From the NCBI GenBank assembly GCA_947575235.1, contig CANPMT010000010.1, positions 1 to 63,405 of the forward strand: a stretch of 63,405 bases of DNA, read 5' to 3'. A program made the translations under genes and the position numbers. The DNA is from an uncultured Porphyromonadaceae bacterium (GTDB lineage Bacteria; Bacteroidota; Bacteroidia; Bacteroidales; Muribaculaceae). This document shows positions 42,641 to 50,654 of the stretch, piece by piece (the first letter of the stretch is position 1; the number at the start of each line of letters is the position of its first letter). The notes beneath the pieces were generated by a model, which was given only the letters and a program-made list of their open reading frames with translations, did no database searches and was not told the DNA's origin.

Positions 42641-43996
42641 TTATTTTACATTCTGAGCAGCTGTGAGCAGAACCTCACTCACTGTAGGATGTCCGAATAT
42701 TATCTGGGTCATTTCTTCCAGAGTTATATTCCGGTTCATCATATCTGCGCATTGCTGTGCGAGGTCGGCAGCCTCGACACCCATGATATGCGCTCCGATA
42801 AGCAAGCCGTTATCTTTGCGGAATATCAGTTTGCAGAGGCCCTCGGTCTCACCCATGGCCATAGCCTTTCCGTTTGCACGGAAGAAGCTCTGCCCTATTC
42901 TGATTTCGATACCCTCCTCTTTGCACTGACTCTCTGTCTTCCCCACCATTCCGCACTCAGGCGAAGTGAACACAGCTGAAGGTATGAGATCAAACCTGAT
43001 ATTATCCTCTCTCCCTTCAATTGCATTCAAGGCACGTTTCCCTTGGAACGAGGCTGCGTGAGCAAGCATCATTCTACCGTTGACGTCACCTATGGCGTAG
43101 ATATGTTCCACATTGGTGCGCATATTATCATCAACCGCAATACCTTTGGGAGTAAACTCGATTCCGGCATTCTCAAGATTCAGGCCGGAGAGTCTGGGAG
43201 CACGACCTACAGCCATGAGGATGTCAGTAGAGATTACGCGTTCCTCCTTACCCTTGGCTTCATAAGTGACAACCACCTCACCATACTCATTGCATTCTAT
43301 ACTCTTTGCAGCGGCACCGGTGATGATTGTAATACCCTTCTTTGCCAGGGATTGCTTCAGACGTTTTGCGATATCGGCATCAAACGGCGGAAGAATCTGC
43401 TTCATGAACTCTATGACGGTCACCTTAGAGCCAAGACCGTTGAAGATTGAGGCAAACTCCATGCCGATTACTCCACCTCCTATTATGATAAGAGAGGCCG
43501 GTATGTGGTCGATACCTAACAGACGGGTTGAATCCATCACACACCCGAGGCCATGTCCCGGAATCGGAAGACTCTTCGAGACACTGCCTGAGGCAATGAT
43601 AATTCTGTCTGCTGTATATTCCTCACCGTCGGCTATCACGGTATTGGCATCCTTGAACGAGGCCATGACGTTCACAACGTTCACCTTAGCTTGCTTGAGC
43701 ATCGTTGCTATACCTTCGCGTAGGCTGTTGGTGACTTCATTCTTTCTTGACTGCACCTTATTGAAGTCAAGAATAAACGAGAACTCGTCAATGCCGAACT
43801 CATCACCGTTTTTCAAAGTTGATACAACCTCGGCATTGCGGCAGAGGCATTTCGTGGGTATGCAACCTTCGTTGAGGCATGTGCCTCCCAACTCCTTACC
43901 ATTGAAGAGAGTCACACTCCTCCCCTCACGGGCTGCTTCGAGGGCTGTCTCATAGCCGCCGGGGCCCGCTCCGATTATTATAAGGTCGGTCTTCAT
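42641..43996 (-). CDS. lpdA: Dihydrolipoyl dehydrogenase (glycine cleavage L protein)
   Basis: 451 residues. FAD-binding GxGxxG at IIIGAGPGGYE, redox disulfide Cys40/Cys45 in GGTCLNEGCIPTK, NAD-binding IIGGGVIGMEFAS near residue 175, and the catalytic His in IIFGHPTVSE near the C-terminus. It reoxidises dihydrolipoyl-GcvH with NAD+. Its ATG overlaps the gcvPB stop by 4 nt, placing it as the last gene of the glycine cleavage operon rather than with a pyruvate dehydrogenase. Extra cysteines (Cys50 and Cys52) follow the active site. Length is normal. Confidence 0.95.
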   Translation of the reverse strand: MKTDLIIIGAGPGGYETALEAAREGRSVTLFNGKELGGTCLNEGCIPTKCLCRNAEVVSTLKNGDEFGIDEFSFILDFNKVQSRKNEVTNSLREGIATMLKQAKVNVVNVMASFKDANTVIADGEEYTADRIIIASGSVSKSLPIPGHGLGCVMDSTRLLGIDHIPASLIIIGGGVIGMEFASIFNGLGSKVTVIEFMKQILPPFDADIAKRLKQSLAKKGITIITGAAAKSIECNEYGEVVVTYEAKGKEERVISTDILMAVGRAPRLSGLNLENAGIEFTPKGIAVDDNMRTNVEHIYAIGDVNGRMMLAHAASFQGKRALNAIEGREDNIRFDLIPSAVFTSPECGMVGKTESQCKEEGIEIRIGQSFFRANGKAMAMGETEGLCKLIFRKDNGLLIGAHIMGVEAADLAQQCADMMNRNITLEEMTQIIFGHPTVSEVLLTAAQNVK

Positions 43997-45462
43997 GCTT
44001 CGGCAGCCTTGAGGGTGCGATAGTTAAGGATAGGATTCTTGGCAGCTGTGGTCTCGTCGAGTTTCCTCACAAGAGTTGTAAGCGGAGCCTCCTTTACTAC
44101 TTCCGGAGTCTCACGTGATTCTTTCGCCACTTTATGCATCACCTCGATGAAATCATCAAGAGTCTCCTTGCTTTCAGTCTCGGTGGGCTCAATCATCATC
44201 GACTCATGGAAAAGAAGCGGGAAATAGATTGTGGGGGCATGGAAGCCGTAATCAAGCAGACGTTTCGCAACATTGAGAGTTGTGACACCTGTCGACTTAT
44301 CTTTCAATCCATCGAATACAAACTCATGCTTGCACACGCCATCGATAGGAAGAAGGTAATCATCCTTGAGCGACTCCTTGATGTAGTTGGCATTCAGAGT
44401 GGCCAGCGGACCCACATTCTTGATATTCTCCTTGCCGAGCGAGAGAATGTAGGCGTATGCCTTCATCATCACACCGAAATTACCTAAGAATGTAGAGATA
44501 TTTCCGAGACTCTCCTCACCTTCCGAGATAGTGAAGGTGCCATCCTCTCTCTTCACGACATGAGGATTGGGTAGGAACTGAACAAGATGTTTTGCCACGC
44601 CTACCGGACCAGAACCGGGTCCACCACCGCCGTGAGGTGTGGAGAAAGTCTTGTGAAGGTTGATGTGCATGATATCGAATCCCATGTCGCCCGGACGGAC
44701 TTTGCCGAGAAGCGGGTTGAGGTTGGCTCCATCATAGTAGAGAAGACCACCGGCTTTATGCACAAGGTCAGCTATCTCGAGAATTTCAGTCTCGAACATA
44801 CCTAATGTGTTGGGATTGGTCATCATGATGCCGGCAATGGTGTCGTCAAGAAGCGGTTTGAGATCCTCAACGTCGATCGAGCCGTTAGGTTTTGATTTCA
44901 CCTCCACTACTTCAAGACCTGCCACCATGGCTGAAGCAGGGTTAGTGCCGTGGGCTGAATTGGGCACAATAACCTTTGTACGCTTATGGTCGCCTCTTGA
45001 ACGGTGATACTGGCGCATCACCATCAATCCGGTGAGTTCTCCGTGTGCGCCTGCATAGGGATTGAGAGTGAACTCAGCCAGACCGGCTATGTTGGAGAGC
45101 ATTCTCTGGAGATTCCAATAGAGTTCAAGCGCACCCTGAATAGCTTTCTCATCCTGCAACGGGTGAAGTGACATGAAAGCAGGAAGAGCCGCAAGTTCCT
45201 CATTGATCTTGGGATTATATTTCATGGTGCAGCTTCCCAAGGGATAGAAGCCGGTGTCGACACCGAAATTCTTGTTGGAGAGATTGGTGTAATGACGCAC
45301 CACCTCAAGTTCGCTCACCTCAGGCAGTTCAGCCTCCTGTGTGCGGAGAAGGTCGGCCGGAATCTCAGCCATGCCGTCAACACCATATTTGTCGGCCGGC
45401 AATTCATATCCCTTTCTTCCGGCACGTGAAAGTTCGAAAATTATCTTATCGTAATGTTTCAT
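43993..45462 (-). CDS. gcvPB: Glycine dehydrogenase (decarboxylating) subunit 2
   Basis: 489 residues, the PLP-binding half of the P protein. The cofactor lysine is in INLHKTFSTPHGGGGPGSGP. GcvPA and GcvPB together decarboxylate glycine and pass the aminomethyl group to lipoyl-GcvH. The split into two genes is usual in many anaerobes, in contrast to the single roughly 950-residue gcvP of E. coli. It overlaps gcvPA and lpdA by 4 nt each, so the three genes are probably translationally coupled. Confidence 0.96.
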   Translation of the reverse strand: MKHYDKIIFELSRAGRKGYELPADKYGVDGMAEIPADLLRTQEAELPEVSELEVVRHYTNLSNKNFGVDTGFYPLGSCTMKYNPKINEELAALPAFMSLHPLQDEKAIQGALELYWNLQRMLSNIAGLAEFTLNPYAGAHGELTGLMVMRQYHRSRGDHKRTKVIVPNSAHGTNPASAMVAGLEVVEVKSKPNGSIDVEDLKPLLDDTIAGIMMTNPNTLGMFETEILEIADLVHKAGGLLYYDGANLNPLLGKVRPGDMGFDIMHINLHKTFSTPHGGGGPGSGPVGVAKHLVQFLPNPHVVKREDGTFTISEGEESLGNISTFLGNFGVMMKAYAYILSLGKENIKNVGPLATLNANYIKESLKDDYLLPIDGVCKHEFVFDGLKDKSTGVTTLNVAKRLLDYGFHAPTIYFPLLFHESMMIEPTETESKETLDDFIEVMHKVAKESRETPEVVKEAPLTTLVRKLDETTAAKNPILNYRTLKAAEA

Positions 45463-46784
45463 TGCTCTTCTGTCATAAGGTTAACAAGGTTGTCGATCTC
45501 CTCTTTTGTGCGCTTCTCAGTCACGGCAAACTCAACCATGCCGTCACCTAACAAGATACCGCCCATGATGCCATTGTCAAGAAGACGCTTGTTGATCTTC
45601 TCCATGTCAAGGTCGGTCTTTACAACAAACTCCTTGAGGAACGGCTTATTGAATGCCGGAGTGAACTTGCCGGTTGCGATAAGACGGTTGTACAGATAGT
45701 GAGCGCCGTCGCACGACATCACATTCACCTCTTTCAGACCCTCCTTACCCAAGAGAGAGAGATAGATAGTGGCATAGAGAGCCATAAGACTCTGGTTTGA
45801 GCATATGTTGCTGGTAGCCTTCTCGCGTCGGATATGCTGCTCACGTGCCTGGAGTGTGAGCACAAAAGCACGTTTTCCATCGGCGTCTTTTGTGGCACCC
45901 ACCACTCTACCCGGCATCTTGCGGATCATGCTCTTGTTGCATGAGATGAAACCGAGATAAGGGCCTCCGAACGCCATAGGCATACCTAATGACTGGCCAT
46001 CGCCGCATGCCACATCGGCACCCCACTCTACCGGAGTCTTCAGTACAGCCAAAGTTGAGGGGTCGGCATATACACCAAGATAACCTTTGGCAGCATGTAC
46101 CTTATCGGCAAGACCTGTGAAATCTTCGATAATGCCATATTTGTTGGGAGTGGGAACAATAACACCTGCTACATCACCGGTTTCAAGTTCCTTATCGATA
46201 GCTGCCAGATCGGTGACACCATCCTTCTCAGGAATGACAGTGACATCCACTCCATGGAATGATGCATAGGTCTTCACAACCTTAATGACATTTCCGGCGA
46301 TAGTGTCAGAGATGAGAACACGGTTCCTCTTCTTGGCACTCGCCACCATCATGAACATAACCTCGGCTGCTGCAGTGGCACCGTCATACATTGAGGCATT
46401 GGTAGCCTCAAGGCCGGTGAGTTCGCTGATCATGCTCTGATATTCGAAGATATATTGAAGAGTGCCTTGCGAAATCTCAGGCTGGTAAGGGGTATATGCT
46501 GTGTAGAACTCGCTTCTTGCAAGAAGATGGCCGATAACAGAGGGTGAGTAATGGTCGTAGACACCGCCGCCACCGAACACGGTGAGTGTGCGGTTCTTCC
46601 CGGCCAGTTCCTCGAAATGTTTGCGAAGTTCAATCTCCGACATTGCTGACGGGATGTCATATTCCTCTTTGTAGATTACTTCACCGGGAACATCGACATA
46701 AAGATCGTCAATCGAGGCGACTCCGATTTTATCGAGCATCGCCTTCAGGTCCTCCTCTGTGTGAGGCATATATCTGTTTGACAT
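45459..46784 (-). CDS. gcvPA: Glycine dehydrogenase (decarboxylating) subunit 1
   Basis: 441 residues, the N-terminal half of the P protein, with family text SRYMPHTEEDLKAMLDKIG at the start, EISQGTLQYIFEYQSMISELTG, and REQHIRREKATSNICSNQ. It pairs with gcvPB to form the PLP enzyme; it carries the fold but not the PLP lysine. It is 101 nt downstream of gcvH; that gap contains GGATTG/CAATCC complementary segments but no T-rich terminator. Confidence 0.95.
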   Translation of the reverse strand: MSNRYMPHTEEDLKAMLDKIGVASIDDLYVDVPGEVIYKEEYDIPSAMSEIELRKHFEELAGKNRTLTVFGGGGVYDHYSPSVIGHLLARSEFYTAYTPYQPEISQGTLQYIFEYQSMISELTGLEATNASMYDGATAAAEVMFMMVASAKKRNRVLISDTIAGNVIKVVKTYASFHGVDVTVIPEKDGVTDLAAIDKELETGDVAGVIVPTPNKYGIIEDFTGLADKVHAAKGYLGVYADPSTLAVLKTPVEWGADVACGDGQSLGMPMAFGGPYLGFISCNKSMIRKMPGRVVGATKDADGKRAFVLTLQAREQHIRREKATSNICSNQSLMALYATIYLSLLGKEGLKEVNVMSCDGAHYLYNRLIATGKFTPAFNKPFLKEFVVKTDLDMEKINKRLLDNGIMGGILLGDGMVEFAVTEKRTKEEIDNLVNLMTEEQ

Positions 46785-46885
46785 ATTAATTTCGGATAGT
46801 TAGGATTGGTAAAAACCAAGAAATGCACAATCCATTCTGTCTGTGTCAACATAATGAATCATGCATCTCCTTATTTGTCACTCTA

Positions 46886-47266
46886 TTACTCCTCACAGAT
46901 TTTTCCGTAAGCAGCTGCGTCCAGAAGCTTCTCCACCTCAGAAGGATCGGTCATTCTCACCTTCATGATCCAGTTTTCGAAAGCATCCTGATTTACGAGC
47001 TCGGGCTCATCCTCGAGAGCTTCATTGATTTCGATCACCTCACCGCTTATCGGAGAGATAAGATCGCTGGCAGCCTTTACTGACTCCACTGCACCGAAGT
47101 CCTCACCCTGGGTAACTTCGTCGCCTACCTCCGGCATATCCACGTATACGATATTGCCAAGGGCGTGCTGTGCATAGTCTGTGATACCGACGGTGGCGAT
47201 ATCGCCATCCACTTTTACCCACTCGTGAGAATCCGCATAGCGGAGATTGTCCAAAATCTTGCTCAT
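46886..47266 (-). CDS. gcvH: Glycine cleavage system H protein
   Basis: 126 residues. The lipoyl lysine is in the GAVESVKAASDLISPISGEV motif, near residue 62; the surrounding acidic residues and the flanking hammerhead fold are normal. The lipoylated protein shuttles the methylamine group between P, T and L proteins. It begins 6 nt after the gcvT stop, and the tail (DPSEVEKLLDAAAYGKICEE) is typical of the family. Confidence 0.97.
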   Translation of the reverse strand: MSKILDNLRYADSHEWVKVDGDIATVGITDYAQHALGNIVYVDMPEVGDEVTQGEDFGAVESVKAASDLISPISGEVIEINEALEDEPELVNQDAFENWIMKVRMTDPSEVEKLLDAAAYGKICEE

Positions 47267-47272
47267 GATATT

Positions 47273-48367
47273 TTATTTTTTATAGTTTTTGTCGTAGAAT
47301 CTTTTTTTCACTACTGTGCCGGGGAAGGTCTTCTTTCTTATTCTTACCTCTACCTTTGTGCCGAGTTTGTCATAGGGCTTGTCAAGCATCGCCATGGCCA
47401 CACTCTTACCGGTTGATATGGAACGGTAACCTGTGGTAATCTCGCCTATCTGCTTGCCGTCAGCCTCTACCGGATAACCGTGACGCGGAATCGCGTTACC
47501 CTCCAGCTCAATGCCTACTATTCTGCGCTTCACACCCTCGGCCTTCTGAAGAGCCAAGGCCTCTTTGCCGATAAACTCCGGTTTGTCAAGTTTGACAAAC
47601 ATGCTCAGACTTGCCTCAATCGGGGTAATCTCCTCTGAGAGCTCGTCGCCATAAAGAGGGAGACCTACCTCAAAACGGAGAGTGTCGCGGCAACCGAGTC
47701 CACATGGCTGCACACCCGCCTCGATAAGCTTGTCCCAGAGGCGAACTGTAAACTCGTGACTTCCATAAACTTCGAAGCCATCCTCACCTGTATAACCGGT
47801 GCGGCTTATAATCACATCCTCGCCATCAATATGGAATGTCTTGAAGTTATAGAATGCAATCTCCTTCAGGTTAAGACCAAGAACTTTCTCAAGTGTCTCC
47901 TCCGCCTTCGGACCCTGGATAGCTATCTCGCCGTAGTAGTCGCTCTGGTTATCCACCACAACATCGAAGCCTTCGGCGTTTCTCTTTATCCACTCAACAT
48001 CCTTGGCGATGTTCGAAGCGTTGATTACAAGGAAATATTCGTTGTCATTCACCTTATATACCAGAAGGTCATCGACTGTGCCACCGTTCTCATAGCACAT
48101 CATGCCATAGTAGATCTGGCCGTCAGGTGCGCCTGTAACGTCGTTTACGAAAATATGGCTGACGAATTTGTAAGCATCAGGACCGGTCACTCTCACCTCG
48201 CCCATGTGGCTAACATCAAACATTCCCACATCGTGTCTTACTGCATTGTGCTCTTCGGCTATACCCTTATACTGTATGGGCATGTCGAAACCTCCGAAAG
48301 GCGACATCAGCGCTCCTAACGCTGTGTGGCGGTCGTGAAGACAGGTTTTAATCAGTTTTTCTTCCAT
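47273..48367 (-). CDS. gcvT: Glycine cleavage system T protein (aminomethyltransferase)
   Basis: 364 residues. It transfers the C1 unit from aminomethyl-GcvH to tetrahydrofolate, giving 5,10-methylene-THF and ammonia. Family motifs: FGGFDMPIQYKGIAEEHNAVR near the start, MFDVSHMGEVRV, SRTGYTGEDGFEVY and CGLGCRDTLRFEVGLPLYG. Length is normal. It is the first gene of the operon, preceded by a 5' leader of about 100 nt and a consensus promoter. Folate from the FolE branch is its acceptor. Confidence 0.97.
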   Translation of the reverse strand: MEEKLIKTCLHDRHTALGALMSPFGGFDMPIQYKGIAEEHNAVRHDVGMFDVSHMGEVRVTGPDAYKFVSHIFVNDVTGAPDGQIYYGMMCYENGGTVDDLLVYKVNDNEYFLVINASNIAKDVEWIKRNAEGFDVVVDNQSDYYGEIAIQGPKAEETLEKVLGLNLKEIAFYNFKTFHIDGEDVIISRTGYTGEDGFEVYGSHEFTVRLWDKLIEAGVQPCGLGCRDTLRFEVGLPLYGDELSEEITPIEASLSMFVKLDKPEFIGKEALALQKAEGVKRRIVGIELEGNAIPRHGYPVEADGKQIGEITTGYRSISTGKSVAMAMLDKPYDKLGTKVEVRIRKKTFPGTVVKKRFYDKNYKK

Positions 48368-48466
48368 TTTGTTATCAGACGTTTTGGTTAATTTCTATTT
48401 GATAGCTAAAGTGCGGTTGCTTCGCTCTATTCTTAAGAGCTACTGACATCCGCCAGCCTCATTTCA
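48368..48466 (-). promoter_or_regulatory. Structured leader of the gcv operon
   Basis: On the minus strand AGAGC/GCTCT (48440-48436 and 48428-48424, written on + as GCTCT...AGAGC) forms a tight hairpin. TAGCT (+ 48403-48407) and AGCTA (+ 48438-48442) form a second helix that shares bases with the first, so both cannot exist together. I did not find the conserved glycine riboswitch core. Attenuation or translational control is inferred. Confidence 0.4.
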
Positions 48467-48470
48467 TCCC

Positions 48471-48502
48471 CAAAGTTAGCAAATGGTTATTCAATCTCCA
48501 AA
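48471..48502 (-). promoter_or_regulatory. Promoter of the gcv operon
   Basis: Minus strand: TTTG (48502-48499), 20 nt, TAACTTTG (48478-48471). Exact consensus. Confidence 0.85.
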
Positions 48503-48563
48503 TTTTTTCCGATTATTTTTAATCCATCTTATCTCGTACCCTATGTATAAGGAATATTTTTTG

Positions 48564-48571
48564 TAATTTTG
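48564..48571 (+). promoter_or_regulatory. -7 element of the permease gene, near-leaderless
   Basis: TAATTTTG (48564-48571) ends 5 nt before the ATG at 48577. If transcription begins at the usual distance, the mRNA has almost no leader. The -33 is poor (TATG at 48542-48545, spacing 18). Confidence 0.5.
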
Positions 48572-48576
48572 CATCT

Positions 48577-49818
48577 ATGAATTACGCTCTTTTCATCGCC
48601 AACAGGCTCTCCCTCTCCTCAGGTGGTAAAAAAAAGGCTCCGGCGGTCGCTGTAGCGGTCGCTGCCGTTGCCTTGTCCGTGGCTGTGATGATTGCCTCGG
48701 TGTGCATAGTGATGGGTTTCAAACAGGAAATCCGCGACAAGGTCGTGGGCTTTAACGGCCATATCACAATCTACCCCTCACCCACTAATCCGGATGAGGA
48801 GAATGTCATTACCCTTACCCCATCGCTAAAAAATGAGCTTTCGGCGCTCCCTTTCGTCACTGATTATAGTCTGCAAGCCGCTATCCCGGCCATAATGAAG
48901 ACTCCTTCTGATTTCAAAGGGGTATATCTGAAAGGGTTGAGCGGCAAGACCACTTCCGATTTCATCCGCAAGAATATCGTGGAGGGGGACACGGTTGATT
49001 TCTCAGATCCTGAAAATAAGGATAAGGTAATCATCTCGCAGATTGCAGCCCGTCAGCTTGGCTTGAAAGTCGGTGATAAGATCGACACCTATTTCATAAG
49101 CGATGATATCCGGGTGCGTCGCCTCCTTATTGAAGGTATTTTCAATTCCCACTTCGACCAGTATGACGATATCCTGATCTATGGGTCGATGGGGCTGGTG
49201 CAGCAGCTCGGTCAAATCGGGGATGACCAGGGCACATATCTGCAGGTCGCCACAAACGATTTCGACCATATTTATGAGAATACAATCGAGCTGCAGCATC
49301 ATCTTAATGAGGCTTTGGCTAATGGCAGATTGTTCAGGCTCTATCACACCGACAATGTTATGAACCAGGGATTAGGTTTTTTCAGCTGGCTCCGCCTTCT
49401 CGACACCAATGTAGTGGTGGTGCTGGTGCTTATGATGATTGTGGGATGTGTGACCCTCGTTTCGGGTATGCTCATTATTATAATAGAGAAGAAACGTTTC
49501 ATAGGGATGATGAAAGCCCTCGGCGCCCCCACGTCGAAGGTGCGTCAGGTGTTCGTTTATCTGGCCCTGCGCATAGCCCTGTGGGGGATGCTTATCGGAA
49601 ACGCTGTGATGCTATCGCTGATGGTAGCCCAGCGTGAAACCCATTTCATTCCGTTGGATGCCGACTCCTATTATATTGACTTTGTGCCCGTGCATATCTC
49701 CTGGGGAGCCATTCTCCTCCTTAATATAGGAGTTCTGGTGGTGACATATCTTGTTCTGATTCTCCCGTCACGATTCGTGGCCGGCATATCTCCGGCCGAG
49801 ACTATGAGATATGAGTAA
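48577..49818 (+). CDS. LolC/LolE-like ABC permease (FtsX-type)
   Basis: 413 residues. Four membrane helices: one near the N-terminus (about 25-50), a large periplasmic MacB-type domain (about 55-260), then three C-terminal helices (near 275-300, 320-345, 380-400) of the FtsX domain. This is the layout of lipoprotein-releasing permeases LolC/E. The family moves lipoproteins from the inner membrane to the LolA chaperone; its ATPase LolD is not in this window. The Lys-rich GGKKKAP just before helix 1 is cytoplasmic. It overlaps no gene and precedes DUF2461 by 18 nt. Confidence 0.88.
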   Translation: MNYALFIANRLSLSSGGKKKAPAVAVAVAAVALSVAVMIASVCIVMGFKQEIRDKVVGFNGHITIYPSPTNPDEENVITLTPSLKNELSALPFVTDYSLQAAIPAIMKTPSDFKGVYLKGLSGKTTSDFIRKNIVEGDTVDFSDPENKDKVIISQIAARQLGLKVGDKIDTYFISDDIRVRRLLIEGIFNSHFDQYDDILIYGSMGLVQQLGQIGDDQGTYLQVATNDFDHIYENTIELQHHLNEALANGRLFRLYHTDNVMNQGLGFFSWLRLLDTNVVVVLVLMMIVGCVTLVSGMLIIIIEKKRFIGMMKALGAPTSKVRQVFVYLALRIALWGMLIGNAVMLSLMVAQRETHFIPLDADSYYIDFVPVHISWGAILLLNIGVLVVTYLVLILPSRFVAGISPAETMRYE

Positions 49819-49836
49819 GTAATAGAGAAATAAATT

Positions 49837-50505
49837 ATGAAAGATATATATGAATTTTTGAAAGACCTGAGTTGCAACAACAACCGTGAATGGTTTAATG
49901 CAAACAAGGAGCGTTATCTTGAAGTGAAACGTAAGAGTGAGCTTCTCGCACAGGAGCTTATCAATGGAGTGGCAACCTTTGATCCGGAGGCGGCCTATCT
50001 TACTGTGGCCGACTGCACCTACCGTATTTACCGCGACACCCGTTTCTCTCCGGACAAGACCCCTTACAAGACCCATATAGGAATCTTCATCAATCCCCCC
50101 TATGGAAAGAAGAGCAACCGCATGGGCTACTATCTCCATATAGAGCCGGGGCACAGTATGGTAGGTGCCGGAACAATCTGCCTCCCCTCAAAGACTGTTA
50201 CGGCAATCCGCCAATCGATTTTCGAGAATATCGAAGAGTATCTTGAGATTGTCAGGAATCCCGACTTTTCATCCACTTATCCTGTCGTGGGTGAAAATTG
50301 CGTAAAGACCGCTCCCAAGGGGTTTGCCAAGGATTGGGAGCACATTGACCTTGTGCGTCCGCGCGACTTTGTGGCATCGCATATGCTCACCGACAAAGAG
50401 ATGACCGGCAGTGACATTGCAGTCAAAGTGACAGAGATATTCAAAGTCGCCAAACCGTGGAACGATTTCATCAACTACACAATCGATGAGCAGGGGAATC
50501 AATAA
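49837..50505 (+). CDS. DUF2461 family protein
   Basis: 222 residues. Conserved family phrases: LSCNNNREWFNANKERYLEV at the start, YRIYRDTRFSPDKTPYKTHIG, and YYLHIEPGHSMVGAG in the middle. It matches TIGR02453/DUF2461, widespread in Bacteroidota, of unknown function. No signal peptide or membrane helix. Conserved Arg, Asp and Lys in the RDTRFSPDKTPYK motif would suit a phosphate or nucleic-acid ligand, which is speculation. It follows the Lol-like permease by 18 nt and is probably cotranscribed. Confidence 0.9.
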   Translation: MKDIYEFLKDLSCNNNREWFNANKERYLEVKRKSELLAQELINGVATFDPEAAYLTVADCTYRIYRDTRFSPDKTPYKTHIGIFINPPYGKKSNRMGYYLHIEPGHSMVGAGTICLPSKTVTAIRQSIFENIEEYLEIVRNPDFSSTYPVVGENCVKTAPKGFAKDWEHIDLVRPRDFVASHMLTDKEMTGSDIAVKVTEIFKVAKPWNDFINYTIDEQGNQ

Positions 50506-50593
50506 GCGGGAAACCCCGTTAAACATGGGTGAGATTTGAAAGGTAGCATAGGTGATATTAGAAAGGCCAACCATTAAGCCATCTGAGGCGTTT

Positions 50594-50601
50594 TATTTTT
50601 G
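50594..50601 (+). promoter_or_regulatory. Possible -7 element of htpG
   Basis: TATTTTTG (50594-50601). The expected -33 site reads ACCA, so this is weak. The leader to the ATG at 50655 would be about 48 nt, and the longer open frame start at 50604 would be nearly leaderless. Confidence 0.35.
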
Positions 50602-50654
50602 GCATGGTATTTGATACATTACCGAAAAAGAACAATAAAACACAAAACTTAATT

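Noticed and set aside
43266..43955. 229-codon open frame on the + strand
   Set aside because: Antisense to lpdA, which has all its catalytic motifs; typical shadow frame.
48368..48500. Glycine riboswitch before gcvT
   Set aside because: I could not find the conserved aptamer core on the minus strand; only generic hairpins are visible.
50604..50654. 17-codon N-terminal extension of HtpG
   Set aside because: HtpG proteins start close to xGxIGVTTENIFPI; the extension has no match.
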